Positions 1 through 5,665 of a stretch of 7,542 nt of DNA are shown here, in pieces. How positions within the stretch are numbered: the stretch's first letter is position 1; each line of letters begins with the position of its first letter. The translations under genes and the position numbers were made by a program. Origin of the DNA: SAR324 cluster bacterium (GTDB lineage Bacteria > SAR324 > JACQKK01); contig JAPUJL010000176.1 in assembly GCA_027296185.1 (NCBI GenBank), positions 1 to 7,542 of the forward strand, in the 5' to 3' direction. The notes beneath the pieces are model-generated. The model made no database searches. It was not told the origin of the DNA and was given only the letters and a program-made list of their open reading frames with translations.

Positions 1-880
1 TCAGGTACTCCACCGGACCGAGGCTTGAGACCCCGGCGCCCAGCTCGGAATTGGGCACCGTGACTTCCAGGACGAATCGCTGCTTCTGCCCGACCGAGCT
101 CTCGAAGACCTGCACCGGAAAATGCTCCGGCTCGAGCAGGACCGGCCGGTCGAAGACGAGCTCCACGGCGAAGCGGGCGATGCCCTCCTTGTCCTGCCGC
201 CCCACCTCGTGGGCCACCATTCTCCGCAGGCGATAGGGCCATTCCATCACCGCCTGATCCGCGTCGGGCTCGGCGATCATACCACCCCGCTCCAGCGCCT
301 CGTAGGCGTCCAGATAGCTCAGGAACTCCCGCTGCCCGTTCATCAGGTCCAGCACGTAGTGGTAGCGGTAGCCGTGGGCATCGCGGCCCGGCGACAGGCC
401 GAGCAGATCGGCCAGGTTGAATCCGCGGATGACATAATGAATGGTGGTGCCGGCAAGCGGGTCGTCCCCCTTGTGCCGCTTGGCATAGACGCGTGCGTTG
501 ATGGCGGCGCGGGCGAACTCGTTCTTGTCCAGGATGACGAACTCGTTGGTGTCGTCCGCGGGGAAAATCAGCACCCGGTTTCCCTGCAGCAGAATCACCT
601 CCGCCTTGGACCAGGTGTGAATCTGATCCAGGGTCCAGTCCTGGCTGGTGCCGTTGTCCAGCACCACTTTGATGAAGTACCGCTCTCCGCCGATGCTCTG
701 AATGAAGGTCGAGTTGATCAGATTCTCGCGGAAGATGCCGTTCTGCAGCGCTTCCGCCATGGCCAGGGCGTTTTCCCGGTCCGTATAGCGCGGCGCCGCC
801 AGCGCGGTGGCCGCCGCGAGGAGGAAGATCGACGCGAGGACGCATCCCCGCCGGTATTTCGCTAGTCGGTTCATGACCAT
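1..880 (-). CDS. Exported protein of unknown function, 3' end beyond window
   Basis: Reading leftward from the ATG at 880-878, the frame is open for 293 codons to the window edge; the TGA visible at 3-1 is out of frame, so the gene is truncated by the edge. The product begins MVMNRLAKYRRG, then has a hydrophobic stretch (about residues 14-28) ending in ALA-AP, a convincing Sec signal peptide with cleavage near residue 28 or 29. The mature part is mixed alpha/beta and soluble-looking, with no further membrane helix, no cysteine and no catalytic motif I recognise. It has a tyrosine- and histidine-rich segment (HGYRYHY, about residues 169-175). A second in-frame ATG at 874 could be the start; neither has a strong ribosome binding site. 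It starts 13 bases after the stop of the LytR_C-domain gene, so the two are probably cotranscribed and may both act in the periplasm. Family unknown to me. Confidence 0.8.
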   Translation of the reverse strand, partial: MVMNRLAKYRRGCVLASIFLLAAATALAAPRYTDRENALAMAEALQNGIFRENLINSTFIQSIGGERYFIKVVLDNGTSQDWTLDQIHTWSKAEVILLQGNRVLIFPADDTNEFVILDKNEFARAAINARVYAKRHKGDDPLAGTTIHYVIRGFNLADLLGLSPGRDAHGYRYHYVLDLMNGQREFLSYLDAYEALERGGMIAEPDADQAVMEWPYRLRRMVAHEVGRQDKEGIARFAVELVFDRPVLLEPEHFPVQVFESSVGQKQRFVLEVTVPNSELGAGVSSLGPVEYL

Positions 881-893
881 CCCTAGTCTCGCA

Positions 894-1862
894 TCAGGGC
901 AAATCCTTGCCCAGCCAGATTTCTACATCGATGCCCGCACGCTCGACCGATTCGCGACGCATGGGCTCCACGTCCTGTTCGCCGGGGAGGGTCTTGGCGA
1001 TGAGGAGCGCGGCCCGAAGGAACCCCGGGCGGTAATACAAGGTCGTCTCCCCCGATTCGAAGGCAGGCGCATTGGAGATGTTCACGACTTCCAACCGCAT
1101 GCCGAGTTCCCGTTCCAGGCTCATGCGGCGGAAATCCATGAGCATTACGGCCACCCGGCTGGCTTGTCCGCCGATGCCCGACGCGTTCAACACGGCGATA
1201 CGCACCAGCGTCGGCCGGCTCTTCCAAGGCGCCGCCGACGTGCGCGGCAACTCCTCGAAGGCCACCGGCTCGGCCGCGGCAGCGGATTCGCTGGGCCGGC
1301 GCGGCGCTTTCGCGGTCATTGCAGGCGGTGGGGCGGCCTCTTGCACCCGAACTGCCGGGGCGACCTCCCGCCGGGGCGCGGGGGGTTGCGCGGCGGGAGC
1401 CTGGCCCGCGAGCACCACGCGCAGTTCCCGGGCGCCCGAGCCCTCGGTGTCGAGGCGGGCGGTGGTGCCGGGGGTCAGCTCTATGGCCAGCGTAACCAGC
1501 CCCAGGGTCGGGTCGTCGGGGAAGCTCACGGCGGAGGTCTCGATCCGCACGATGCGCGGATTTCCGGCGAACGATTGGGACGGCGGCAAATCGGGGCTCG
1601 CGGCGGCGCCGGGGATTTCCATCGAGTAAGTGTGCTCGCCGAAGAGCGGGTCCAGGATGATTTCGCCGAAGCGCTCCGGATCGAAGGTGCCCAGCACCCG
1701 CAATACCGTCGTGGAGTCCTGTTCCGTCAGGACGACGCTGTCCACCCGTTGTGGCGGTGCGGCCTCTTGCGCCCGAACGGCCGGGGCCACGGCAAAAGCC
1801 CAGAGCGCCATCCACGGCAGCAGCGGAGAACAGAATCGTCGGATGCGCCGGCGGTCAATCAT
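894..1862 (-). CDS. Exported AMIN-like / LytR_C domain protein
   Basis: A 322-residue protein starting MIDRRRIRRF with a signal peptide (hydrophobic core about residues 12-28, cleavage near residue 31). Residues about 38-153 are beta-rich and resemble an AMIN domain, the periplasmic cell-wall or secretin-targeting module: alternating strands, a TTVLRVLGTF strand early and RELRVVL at the end. An Ala/Pro linker follows (about 154-215). Residues about 217-320 match a LytR_C domain: RIAVLNASGIGGQA corresponds to the family's V.VLNGTG..G.A, followed by LEVVNISNA, a Tyr-Tyr-Arg-Pro-Gly motif and a terminal WLGKDLP. LytR_C is best known as a C-terminal add-on of LCP cell-wall ligases, but no LCP domain is present here, so no enzymatic activity is claimed. 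The frame stays open far upstream; I chose 1862 because the signal peptide begins there, with only a weak GAG-type ribosome site. It is divergent from the zinc-ribbon gene and probably heads an operon. A role in the cell envelope is inferred. Confidence 0.82.
   Translation of the reverse strand: MIDRRRIRRFCSPLLPWMALWAFAVAPAVRAQEAAPPQRVDSVVLTEQDSTTVLRVLGTFDPERFGEIILDPLFGEHTYSMEIPGAAASPDLPPSQSFAGNPRIVRIETSAVSFPDDPTLGLVTLAIELTPGTTARLDTEGSGARELRVVLAGQAPAAQPPAPRREVAPAVRVQEAAPPPAMTAKAPRRPSESAAAAEPVAFEELPRTSAAPWKSRPTLVRIAVLNASGIGGQASRVAVMLMDFRRMSLERELGMRLEVVNISNAPAFESGETTLYYRPGFLRAALLIAKTLPGEQDVEPMRRESVERAGIDVEIWLGKDLP
1333..1361. repeat. Direct repeat copy 1 within the LytR_C gene
   Basis: A 29-base segment that recurs at 1759-1787 with 27 of 29 bases identical. 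It encodes the APAVRVQEAAPP stretch of the Ala/Pro linker (about residues 168-179). Confidence 0.7.
1759..1787. repeat. Direct repeat copy 2 within the LytR_C gene
   Basis: The partner of 1333-1361, differing at two bases. It encodes APAVRAQEAAPP at the signal-peptide cleavage region (about residues 26-37). The copies are 426 bases apart and in the same frame. With a 3-base gap the similarity extends a few bases on the left. Confidence 0.7.
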
Positions 1863-1932
1863 GGCGTCTCGTTGCGGATTCGGTTGCCGCCCGCACCACG
1901 CACCGCTGCGGCGGGCGGGGCCCGGACGAAGT

Positions 1933-1960
1933 ATTCTGATTGCGGATATGCAGGTAACAA
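1933..1960 (-). promoter_or_regulatory. Weak candidate promoter for the leftward operon
   Basis: On the minus strand, TTGTTA (1960-1955) and CAGAAT (1938-1933) are separated by 16 bases; each matches 4 of 6 sigma70 consensus positions. It would give a leader of about 60 bases before the start at 1862. This is a by-eye call in one of the few AT-richer patches of the spacer. Confidence 0.25.
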
Positions 1961-1964
1961 GCCA

Positions 1965-1993
1965 GCCGGGAAAATCGATTGACTTTTCCCGGC
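1965..1993. promoter_or_regulatory. Perfect inverted repeat, operator-like
   Basis: Ten-base arms (GCCGGGAAAA at 1965-1974 and its exact complement at 1984-1993) flank a 9-base centre. The right arm overlaps the -35 box of the rightward promoter, and the left arm ends just upstream of the candidate leftward -35 box. No T-run follows on either strand, which argues against a terminator and for a protein-binding site able to control both divergent genes. No regulator family is assigned. Confidence 0.45.
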
Positions 1994-2007
1994 CCGCCTC
2001 TTTAAAT
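1979..2007 (+). promoter_or_regulatory. Sigma70-type promoter for the zinc-ribbon gene
   Basis: TTGACT (1979-1984, 5 of 6 consensus) and TTAAAT (2002-2007, 4 of 6) are separated by exactly 17 bases. Transcription would start near 2014, giving a leader of about 77 bases before the ATG at 2091. It is the best promoter match I saw in the window. Confidence 0.5.
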
Positions 2008-2033
2008 CGAGTCACCCCCCTCTTCGTAGCGGC

Positions 2034-2052
2034 GGGGGCCAGGATGGCCCCC
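2034..2052 (+). promoter_or_regulatory. GC hairpin in the leader of the zinc-ribbon gene
   Basis: GGGGGCC (2034-2040), a 5-base loop, then GGCCCCC (2046-2052) make a perfect 7-bp, all-GC stem about 38 bases before the start codon. It sits downstream of the predicted transcription start, so it could affect RNA stability or translation. There is no U-tract, so termination is unlikely. Confidence 0.4.
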
Positions 2053-2090
2053 CAAAGAGACGGATCTTCATCAGCTAGGGTGCTGATCGA

Positions 2091-3476
2091 ATGGTCATCC
2101 AGTGTACCTCCTGTAACACCAAATTCCGCCTCAACCTGGAAACGATTCCCGACCGCCGCGCCTTCGTCAAGTGCAGGAACTGCGGTACGCCGATTTTCGT
2201 CGATCCGCCGGAAGACGCCGCGGAGGAATGGGAAACCGCATCCGGCACGGAAGCGCCCACCGCCGCCCCGCCGACGCCGGCCGGGGGCAACGGGGAGCGG
2301 CAGGCCGTCACCTGCCGCGCATGCGGCACCCGCTACCGCCTGCCCGCCGAAGCACTGAGCCGGCCGGGCGTGCGGCTGAAATGCACCCACTGCGGCAACC
2401 TGTTCGCCCTTGGGGATGACGAGGCCGCGGCTCCCCCCGTTTCCGGAAAGGTGGCGGGTGCGGCGGTCCCGGCAGGGCGCGACTTTTACCCGGGCGCGCA
2501 AGAAGACGTGGCGGGCGGAGCGGCCGGCGGGCTGGACCGGCCCATGCCCATCCCGGACGACGCGGCGGTGGAGGGAATGCTGGACGACTTTCGGGAGCAG
2601 GCCACCCCCTTCGCGGAAAAGGAGGCCAGCGCGCACGGGCCGGGTCCGTCGGAAACCGGCGGGCTGTTCTCGGCGAACCTGGACGATATCGGCGCCGGCG
2701 CCCCCGAGAGCGCCGAGGCGCCGGCGGAGGATTTCGACCCCGAGCGGGCGTATCTGGAGGCCACCGCAATCGACGATGGAAATTTTTCCCGCCTCAGACG
2801 CTCTCAGGGCACCGTGCCCGATCAGTACAAATACCGCTTCTTCCTCAAGCCCGAACGCGGCCCGGAATCCCAACCGGAGGAGACCCTCGGCTCCCACGAT
2901 GCCGCCCCCGTGGCCGATCCGAACGAGCCCGAACCGCCACCGGAGCAGGCCCAGCCGGAAGCGGATCTGGCGGCCGGTGGCGAGGAGCTGACCTACCCCG
3001 GCTCCGAACCGGGCGCCGAAGCGCCGGAATCCCCAGGGGAACCGGAGGCCGTCCCCGACCCGGACGATCTCGACCCGGATATCGAATTGGACGAGGACTA
3101 TCCGGCCCCCGCCATGCCGGAACTCGAAACCCCGGCCGCAGCCGAGGCCCCGTCAGGGCCGGATTCCCCAGGCGAACCGCAAGCCCCAGGGAAACCGGAA
3201 GCCGCCCCCGACCTCGATCAAGTGGTCCCCGCGGTGGAGGAGCAAGCCGGGGTCGACGAACTGCTCAGGGAGCACGGCATCGGCGATGGGGCTCTGGAAG
3301 ACGGCGCCCTGCCCAGCATTCACGAGGAGCGCACCTTGGGCGGCGGCTCCATGCCGGCGGGTTCCCGAAAGCAAGGCTTCGCCCGGCGGCTCGTGCCCTG
3401 GCTCTGGGCCGCGGCTGCCACCGTGGCGCTGGTGTTGCTGTTCTTCGCGGGCTATGCCGTTGCAGCGGGTTGGTAG
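2091..3476 (+). CDS. MJ0042-type double zinc-ribbon, tail-anchored membrane protein
   Basis: A 461-residue protein. The N-terminus carries two zinc ribbons of the MJ0042 / zinc-ribbon_5 type: C5-x2-C8 ... C28-x2-C31 with KFRLN between, and C75-x2-C78 ... C98-x2-C101 with RYRLP between. A long, low-complexity Pro/Glu/Asp/Ala-rich region (about residues 105-420) follows and is probably disordered and cytoplasmic. Residues about 437-458 form one transmembrane helix just after a basic RKQGFARR stretch, and the protein ends three residues later. By the positive-inside rule the ribbons face the cytoplasm. Many proteobacterial members continue after the helix into a periplasmic DUF3426-type domain; this one does not. 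The start at 2091 (MVIQCTSC) is typical of the family; an AGGG about 10 bases upstream is a weak ribosome site. Its role is unknown; metal binding by the eight cysteines is inferred from the family. Confidence 0.88.
   Translation: MVIQCTSCNTKFRLNLETIPDRRAFVKCRNCGTPIFVDPPEDAAEEWETASGTEAPTAAPPTPAGGNGERQAVTCRACGTRYRLPAEALSRPGVRLKCTHCGNLFALGDDEAAAPPVSGKVAGAAVPAGRDFYPGAQEDVAGGAAGGLDRPMPIPDDAAVEGMLDDFREQATPFAEKEASAHGPGPSETGGLFSANLDDIGAGAPESAEAPAEDFDPERAYLEATAIDDGNFSRLRRSQGTVPDQYKYRFFLKPERGPESQPEETLGSHDAAPVADPNEPEPPPEQAQPEADLAAGGEELTYPGSEPGAEAPESPGEPEAVPDPDDLDPDIELDEDYPAPAMPELETPAAAEAPSGPDSPGEPQAPGKPEAAPDLDQVVPAVEEQAGVDELLREHGIGDGALEDGALPSIHEERTLGGGSMPAGSRKQGFARRLVPWLWAAAATVALVLLFFAGYAVAAGW
3031..3060. 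repeat. Direct repeat copy 1 in the acidic region of the zinc-ribbon gene
   Basis: Thirty bases matching 3184-3213 at 27 positions, in frame. It encodes a PGEPEAVPD-like stretch of the acidic, proline-rich region. Confidence 0.6.
3184..3213. repeat. Direct repeat copy 2 in the acidic region of the zinc-ribbon gene
   Basis: The partner of 3031-3060, shifted by 153 bases (51 codons). A shorter, more diverged copy begins near 3165. This suggests that the disordered region grew by in-frame duplication. Confidence 0.6.
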
Positions 3477-3661
3477 CGCCCGCTAGGCTACCGGACCGCC
3501 GCGGACTTCCCTTCGGCTCCGTTCCCAATCCGCTTAGCTCGCCATTCAGCCCGCGCCGCAGCCCACGCCGGCTGCGTCGTCCTGCCGCTTTCCGCTCCGC
3601 AGTTCCTCCCCAGCGGCAGCTCCCCTGCGGGCGGCCCGGCGCCGAACCGGCCGCCGGCAAA

Positions 3662-3689
3662 TGCGAGTCAGCAGTGACTTGCGCTTTTT
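3662..3689 (+). terminator. Probable Rho-independent terminator of the zinc-ribbon gene
   Basis: The stem GCGAGTCA / TGACTTGC (3663-3670 and 3675-3682, one G-U pair) with a GCAG loop can be extended by one more G-U pair. A run of five T (3685-3689) follows two bases later. It lies about 186 bases past the stop at 3476, so it would end a long 3' untranslated region. The stem is less GC-rich than usual for such a genome, but the T-run stands out in this sequence. Confidence 0.5.
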
Positions 3690-3867
3690 GCGGAGAGTTG
3701 GGTAATCTTCTGGTTTGGCTCGGACCGCATGCGGCCACGCCTGGATTCCACCGGCAACCCCGCCGGGCGAAAGGGCCGGGGCTGCACCGGCTGCCCGATT
3801 TTCGTCCTGACCCCCAAGTTCCGATTCCTTGCAATCGGCTGGATTTCTACCGGGACGCTCAATGATT

Positions 3868-3899
3868 CCCGCGCGGGGCGCGGCGTGCCCCGCGCAGGG
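3868..3899 (+). promoter_or_regulatory. Very stable GC hairpin upstream of the outer-membrane gene
   Basis: GCGCGGGGC (3871-3879) pairs perfectly with GCCCCGCGC (3887-3895). CCC (3868-3870) pairs with GGG (3897-3899) across one bulged A, making 12 bp, and the loop can fold further. No U-tract follows. The hairpin ends about 123 bases before the start at 4023 and may act as a leader structure, a transcription roadblock or a U-less terminator; sequence alone does not decide which. Confidence 0.45.
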
Positions 3900-4022
3900 T
3901 GGGGCCGCCGCGGACGCAACGGGAAGAGCTCGTGAACTCTGCGCGGCACGGCGCATCCGCGGACGGGGTGGGCCAATTTCGCTGGCCACGGACTTCATCG
4001 AATCGCGCCAACGGGAGACGGG

Positions 4023-5462
4023 ATGGAATTTTTCCGGATTTGCCTGAAAACGGGAGCGTTGCTGCTGTTCGCGGCCGGCCTCGCGTGGGGGCAAACGGAT
4101 GTGGACATTGCTGGGGACGATGGCGCTCCACAATCGGTAATGACCTCCATTCCGCTGGACGGGCTTTCGCTCGAATTTTCCGGCTGGGTAAAGCCGATCG
4201 TCATTATGGAACACCGGGACTTCGGCGATCTCGGTCCGGCGCCGCGGGAGACCTTCGAGCAGGTCGGCGTGCGCACGAAGCTGCGCCTGGAAGGCAAACT
4301 CCGCGACCGGGCGCGGCTGTACGCCAACTATCTGCTGGATTACAACGAGGTGAACCGCACCGACCGCCAGCTGGCCGAGGACGGCAATCTGGGCAGACTG
4401 CGGCAGGTGGAAGCCTATGTGGACCTCACGACGGAAAGCACCCGCTGGCGGATCGGCGCGCAACAACGGAACTGGTACGAGTTCAGCGGGCTCAACGATC
4501 CCACCGACCGCTTCAATCCGCGGGATAATTCGGTGCTCGTGTATGCCCTGGAGGACGCGAAAATTCCGGAGACCGGCGTGGCCTGGAGTTGGTTTTACGC
4601 CGCCAACCACAGCACGACGGTGACCTACGTGCCGCTCAGCGGAGTCAACAAGTTCTCGCCCACCCTCGGCGGGTTCTACACGTTCCTGGGTTACGGCGGC
4701 GACGACGAGTCGGGGGAATCCGAATCCTCCAACCCCGACGCTAACTCCTCCAACAGCAAGTACGTGCTGGAGGTGGAGGGCCGCTTCGGCGGGTTCACCT
4801 ACCTGTTCACCTACGTGGACGGATTGAACCCGCGGCCCGACATGGCCGCCGACGATTTCGAGATCGACCTGGAAGCCAATATCGATCGGGCGGTGAACGG
4901 CCGGCTGGAATACAACCGATACCATTCGCCCGCCTTCGATTTCACTTACGCCTTTTCCGAGTCGGCGATCGCCAAGCTGGACATGGTGTACTTCGAGACC
5001 CCGGACTCGGTGGACAGCGACGACCCGCTGATGCAAAACGACTGGTACGAGTATTACGTGGGCATCGAGCTGCACTTCGGCCGGACCCAGGCGGACCTCA
5101 ACGCCGGCCAAAAGATCGTTCCGGGCGCCACGGAGACCGACGCGATCGACGACTTCGACGACCCGGTGGCGCGGCGCATCTATTTCCAGAACGCCCTGCT
5201 GGGTCAGCCCCGCGAAACCACCCACGTCCTGACCTTCAAGCTGCAGAGCCGCTTCGGCGAGGCGGAATGGCTGGGGTACAAGTTCGACGTGCTGCTGAAC
5301 TGGAACGTGGACGGGGAGGTGGTGCGTTATCGCATCCGCCCCGAGATTGCTTTCTTCCTGGCGCCCGAGGACGCCCTGTACTTCCGCCTCCGGCCCGATT
5401 TCGACAAGAGCCGCGAAATCACCACGACCCGCTATTGGACGGAGCTGGTGCTGCAGTTCTAG
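4023..5462 (+). CDS. Outer-membrane beta-barrel (porin-like) protein, substrate unknown
   Basis: A 479-residue protein with a Sec signal peptide (MEFFRICLKT, hydrophobic core about 11-21, cleavage near AWG-QT at residue 23). The rest has alternating hydrophobic/polar strands rich in aromatic residues and ends WTELVLQF, so the last residue is the phenylalanine typical of substrates of the BAM insertion machinery. Two motifs stand out: GLNDPTDRFNPRDNS (156-170), similar to the 'NPRD' segment I associate with DUF1302 and alginate-export-like barrels, and TYVPLSGVNKF (201-211). Residues about 225-246 are Asp/Glu/Ser/Asn-rich and probably a surface loop. The start has a good ribosome site (GGGAG at 4013-4017, 5 bases before the ATG). 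The gene appears to have its own transcription unit after the terminator and structured region. No exact family is assigned; barrel and location are inferred from composition and both termini. Confidence 0.82.
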   Translation: MEFFRICLKTGALLLFAAGLAWGQTDVDIAGDDGAPQSVMTSIPLDGLSLEFSGWVKPIVIMEHRDFGDLGPAPRETFEQVGVRTKLRLEGKLRDRARLYANYLLDYNEVNRTDRQLAEDGNLGRLRQVEAYVDLTTESTRWRIGAQQRNWYEFSGLNDPTDRFNPRDNSVLVYALEDAKIPETGVAWSWFYAANHSTTVTYVPLSGVNKFSPTLGGFYTFLGYGGDDESGESESSNPDANSSNSKYVLEVEGRFGGFTYLFTYVDGLNPRPDMAADDFEIDLEANIDRAVNGRLEYNRYHSPAFDFTYAFSESAIAKLDMVYFETPDSVDSDDPLMQNDWYEYYVGIELHFGRTQADLNAGQKIVPGATETDAIDDFDDPVARRIYFQNALLGQPRETTHVLTFKLQSRFGEAEWLGYKFDVLLNWNVDGEVVRYRIRPEIAFFLAPEDALYFRLRPDFDKSREITTTRYWTELVLQF

Positions 5463-5604
5463 CGGCGCGATGGAGGCGCCACTCGGGTTTCCGGCGGAGC
5501 GCGTCAGGAGCCCGCGGACACCGGATGCGGACGATGGTGGCCTTGGGCGCGCCATTCGCGGTTTCCCCGGGCGTGGCACCGTGCTAAAAACGCTCAGCGG
5601 CCCA

Positions 5605-5632
5605 TTGCCGGCATTTCCGCCCGGATTGTAAC
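5605..5632 (+). promoter_or_regulatory. Weak candidate promoter for the metal-transport operon
   Basis: TTGCCG (5605-5610) and TGTAAC (5627-5632) are separated by 16 bases; each matches 4 of 6 sigma70 positions. The start of transcription would fall near 5639, about 27 bases before the ATG at 5666. No AT-rich palindrome of the Zur or Fur type is visible in 5463-5665, and I see no good terminator for the preceding gene there either. Confidence 0.2.
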
Positions 5633-5665
5633 CTTGCCCATCCCTGCGCTTCCCGCAGTCCCGTA

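Larger units (their letters stand above)
3477..4022. other. Gene-free, structured intergenic region (546 bp)
   Basis: I see no convincing gene here: the open frames have arginine/proline/glycine-rich products with no domain, and several cross neighbouring genes in other frames. It does contain several inverted repeats: 3557-3576 (7-bp stem, 6-base loop), 3630-3655 (7-bp stem, 12-base loop), the terminator near 3662-3689, 3821-3838 (CCGATT/AATCGG, 6-base loop), the strong hairpin at 3868-3899, and 3968-3989 (7 bp with one bulge). I found no convincing promoter for the gene at 4023 and no riboswitch I recognise. Confidence 0.6.

Noticed and set aside
122..865. A 247-codon rightward open frame.
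   Set aside because: It is opposite the leftward exported-protein gene, which has a signal peptide and better protein-like composition; the rightward product has no domain.
894..1862. Annotation as an LCP (LytR-CpsA-Psr) cell-wall ligase.
   Set aside because: Only the C-terminal LytR_C domain is present; the catalytic LCP domain with its conserved arginines and aspartates is absent.
1863..2897. The leftward frame of the LytR_C gene stays open for about 345 codons upstream of 1862.
   Set aside because: It is antisense to the zinc-ribbon gene and crosses the promoter region. The signal peptide starting at 1862 marks the true start, and the upstream translation has no recognisable domain.
3671..3695. 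A possible sigma54 (-24/-12) site around GACTTGCGCTTTTTGC.
   Set aside because: The -24 half lacks the GG and the spacing does not fit; the segment is better explained as a terminator.
3795..3825. GGAACTT on the minus strand, resembling a sigmaE -35 box.
   Set aside because: No matching -10 element lies at the right distance and no leftward gene follows.
3800..3845. A GTTCCGATTCC sequence reminiscent of a tRNA T-arm.
   Set aside because: No acceptor, D-arm or anticodon arm can be built around it; it is part of a simple CCGATT/AATCGG inverted repeat.
3470..3865. A 131-codon rightward frame in the intergenic region, and similar ones at 3829-4047 and 3899-4528.
   Set aside because: They are Arg/Pro/Gly-rich without any domain or ribosome site, and they overlap inverted repeats or the outer-membrane gene.
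5464..5553. Short GC palindromes after the outer-membrane gene (GGCGC/GCGCC at 5464-5480 and GGCGCGCC at 5546-5553).
   Set aside because: The stems are only 4-5 bp and no T-run follows, so they are not supported as terminators.
3546..5579. A 677-codon leftward open frame.
   Set aside because: It is opposite the outer-membrane gene, whose signal peptide, barrel-like strands and C-terminal Phe are convincing. The antisense product is low-complexity, and long antisense frames are common at this G+C.
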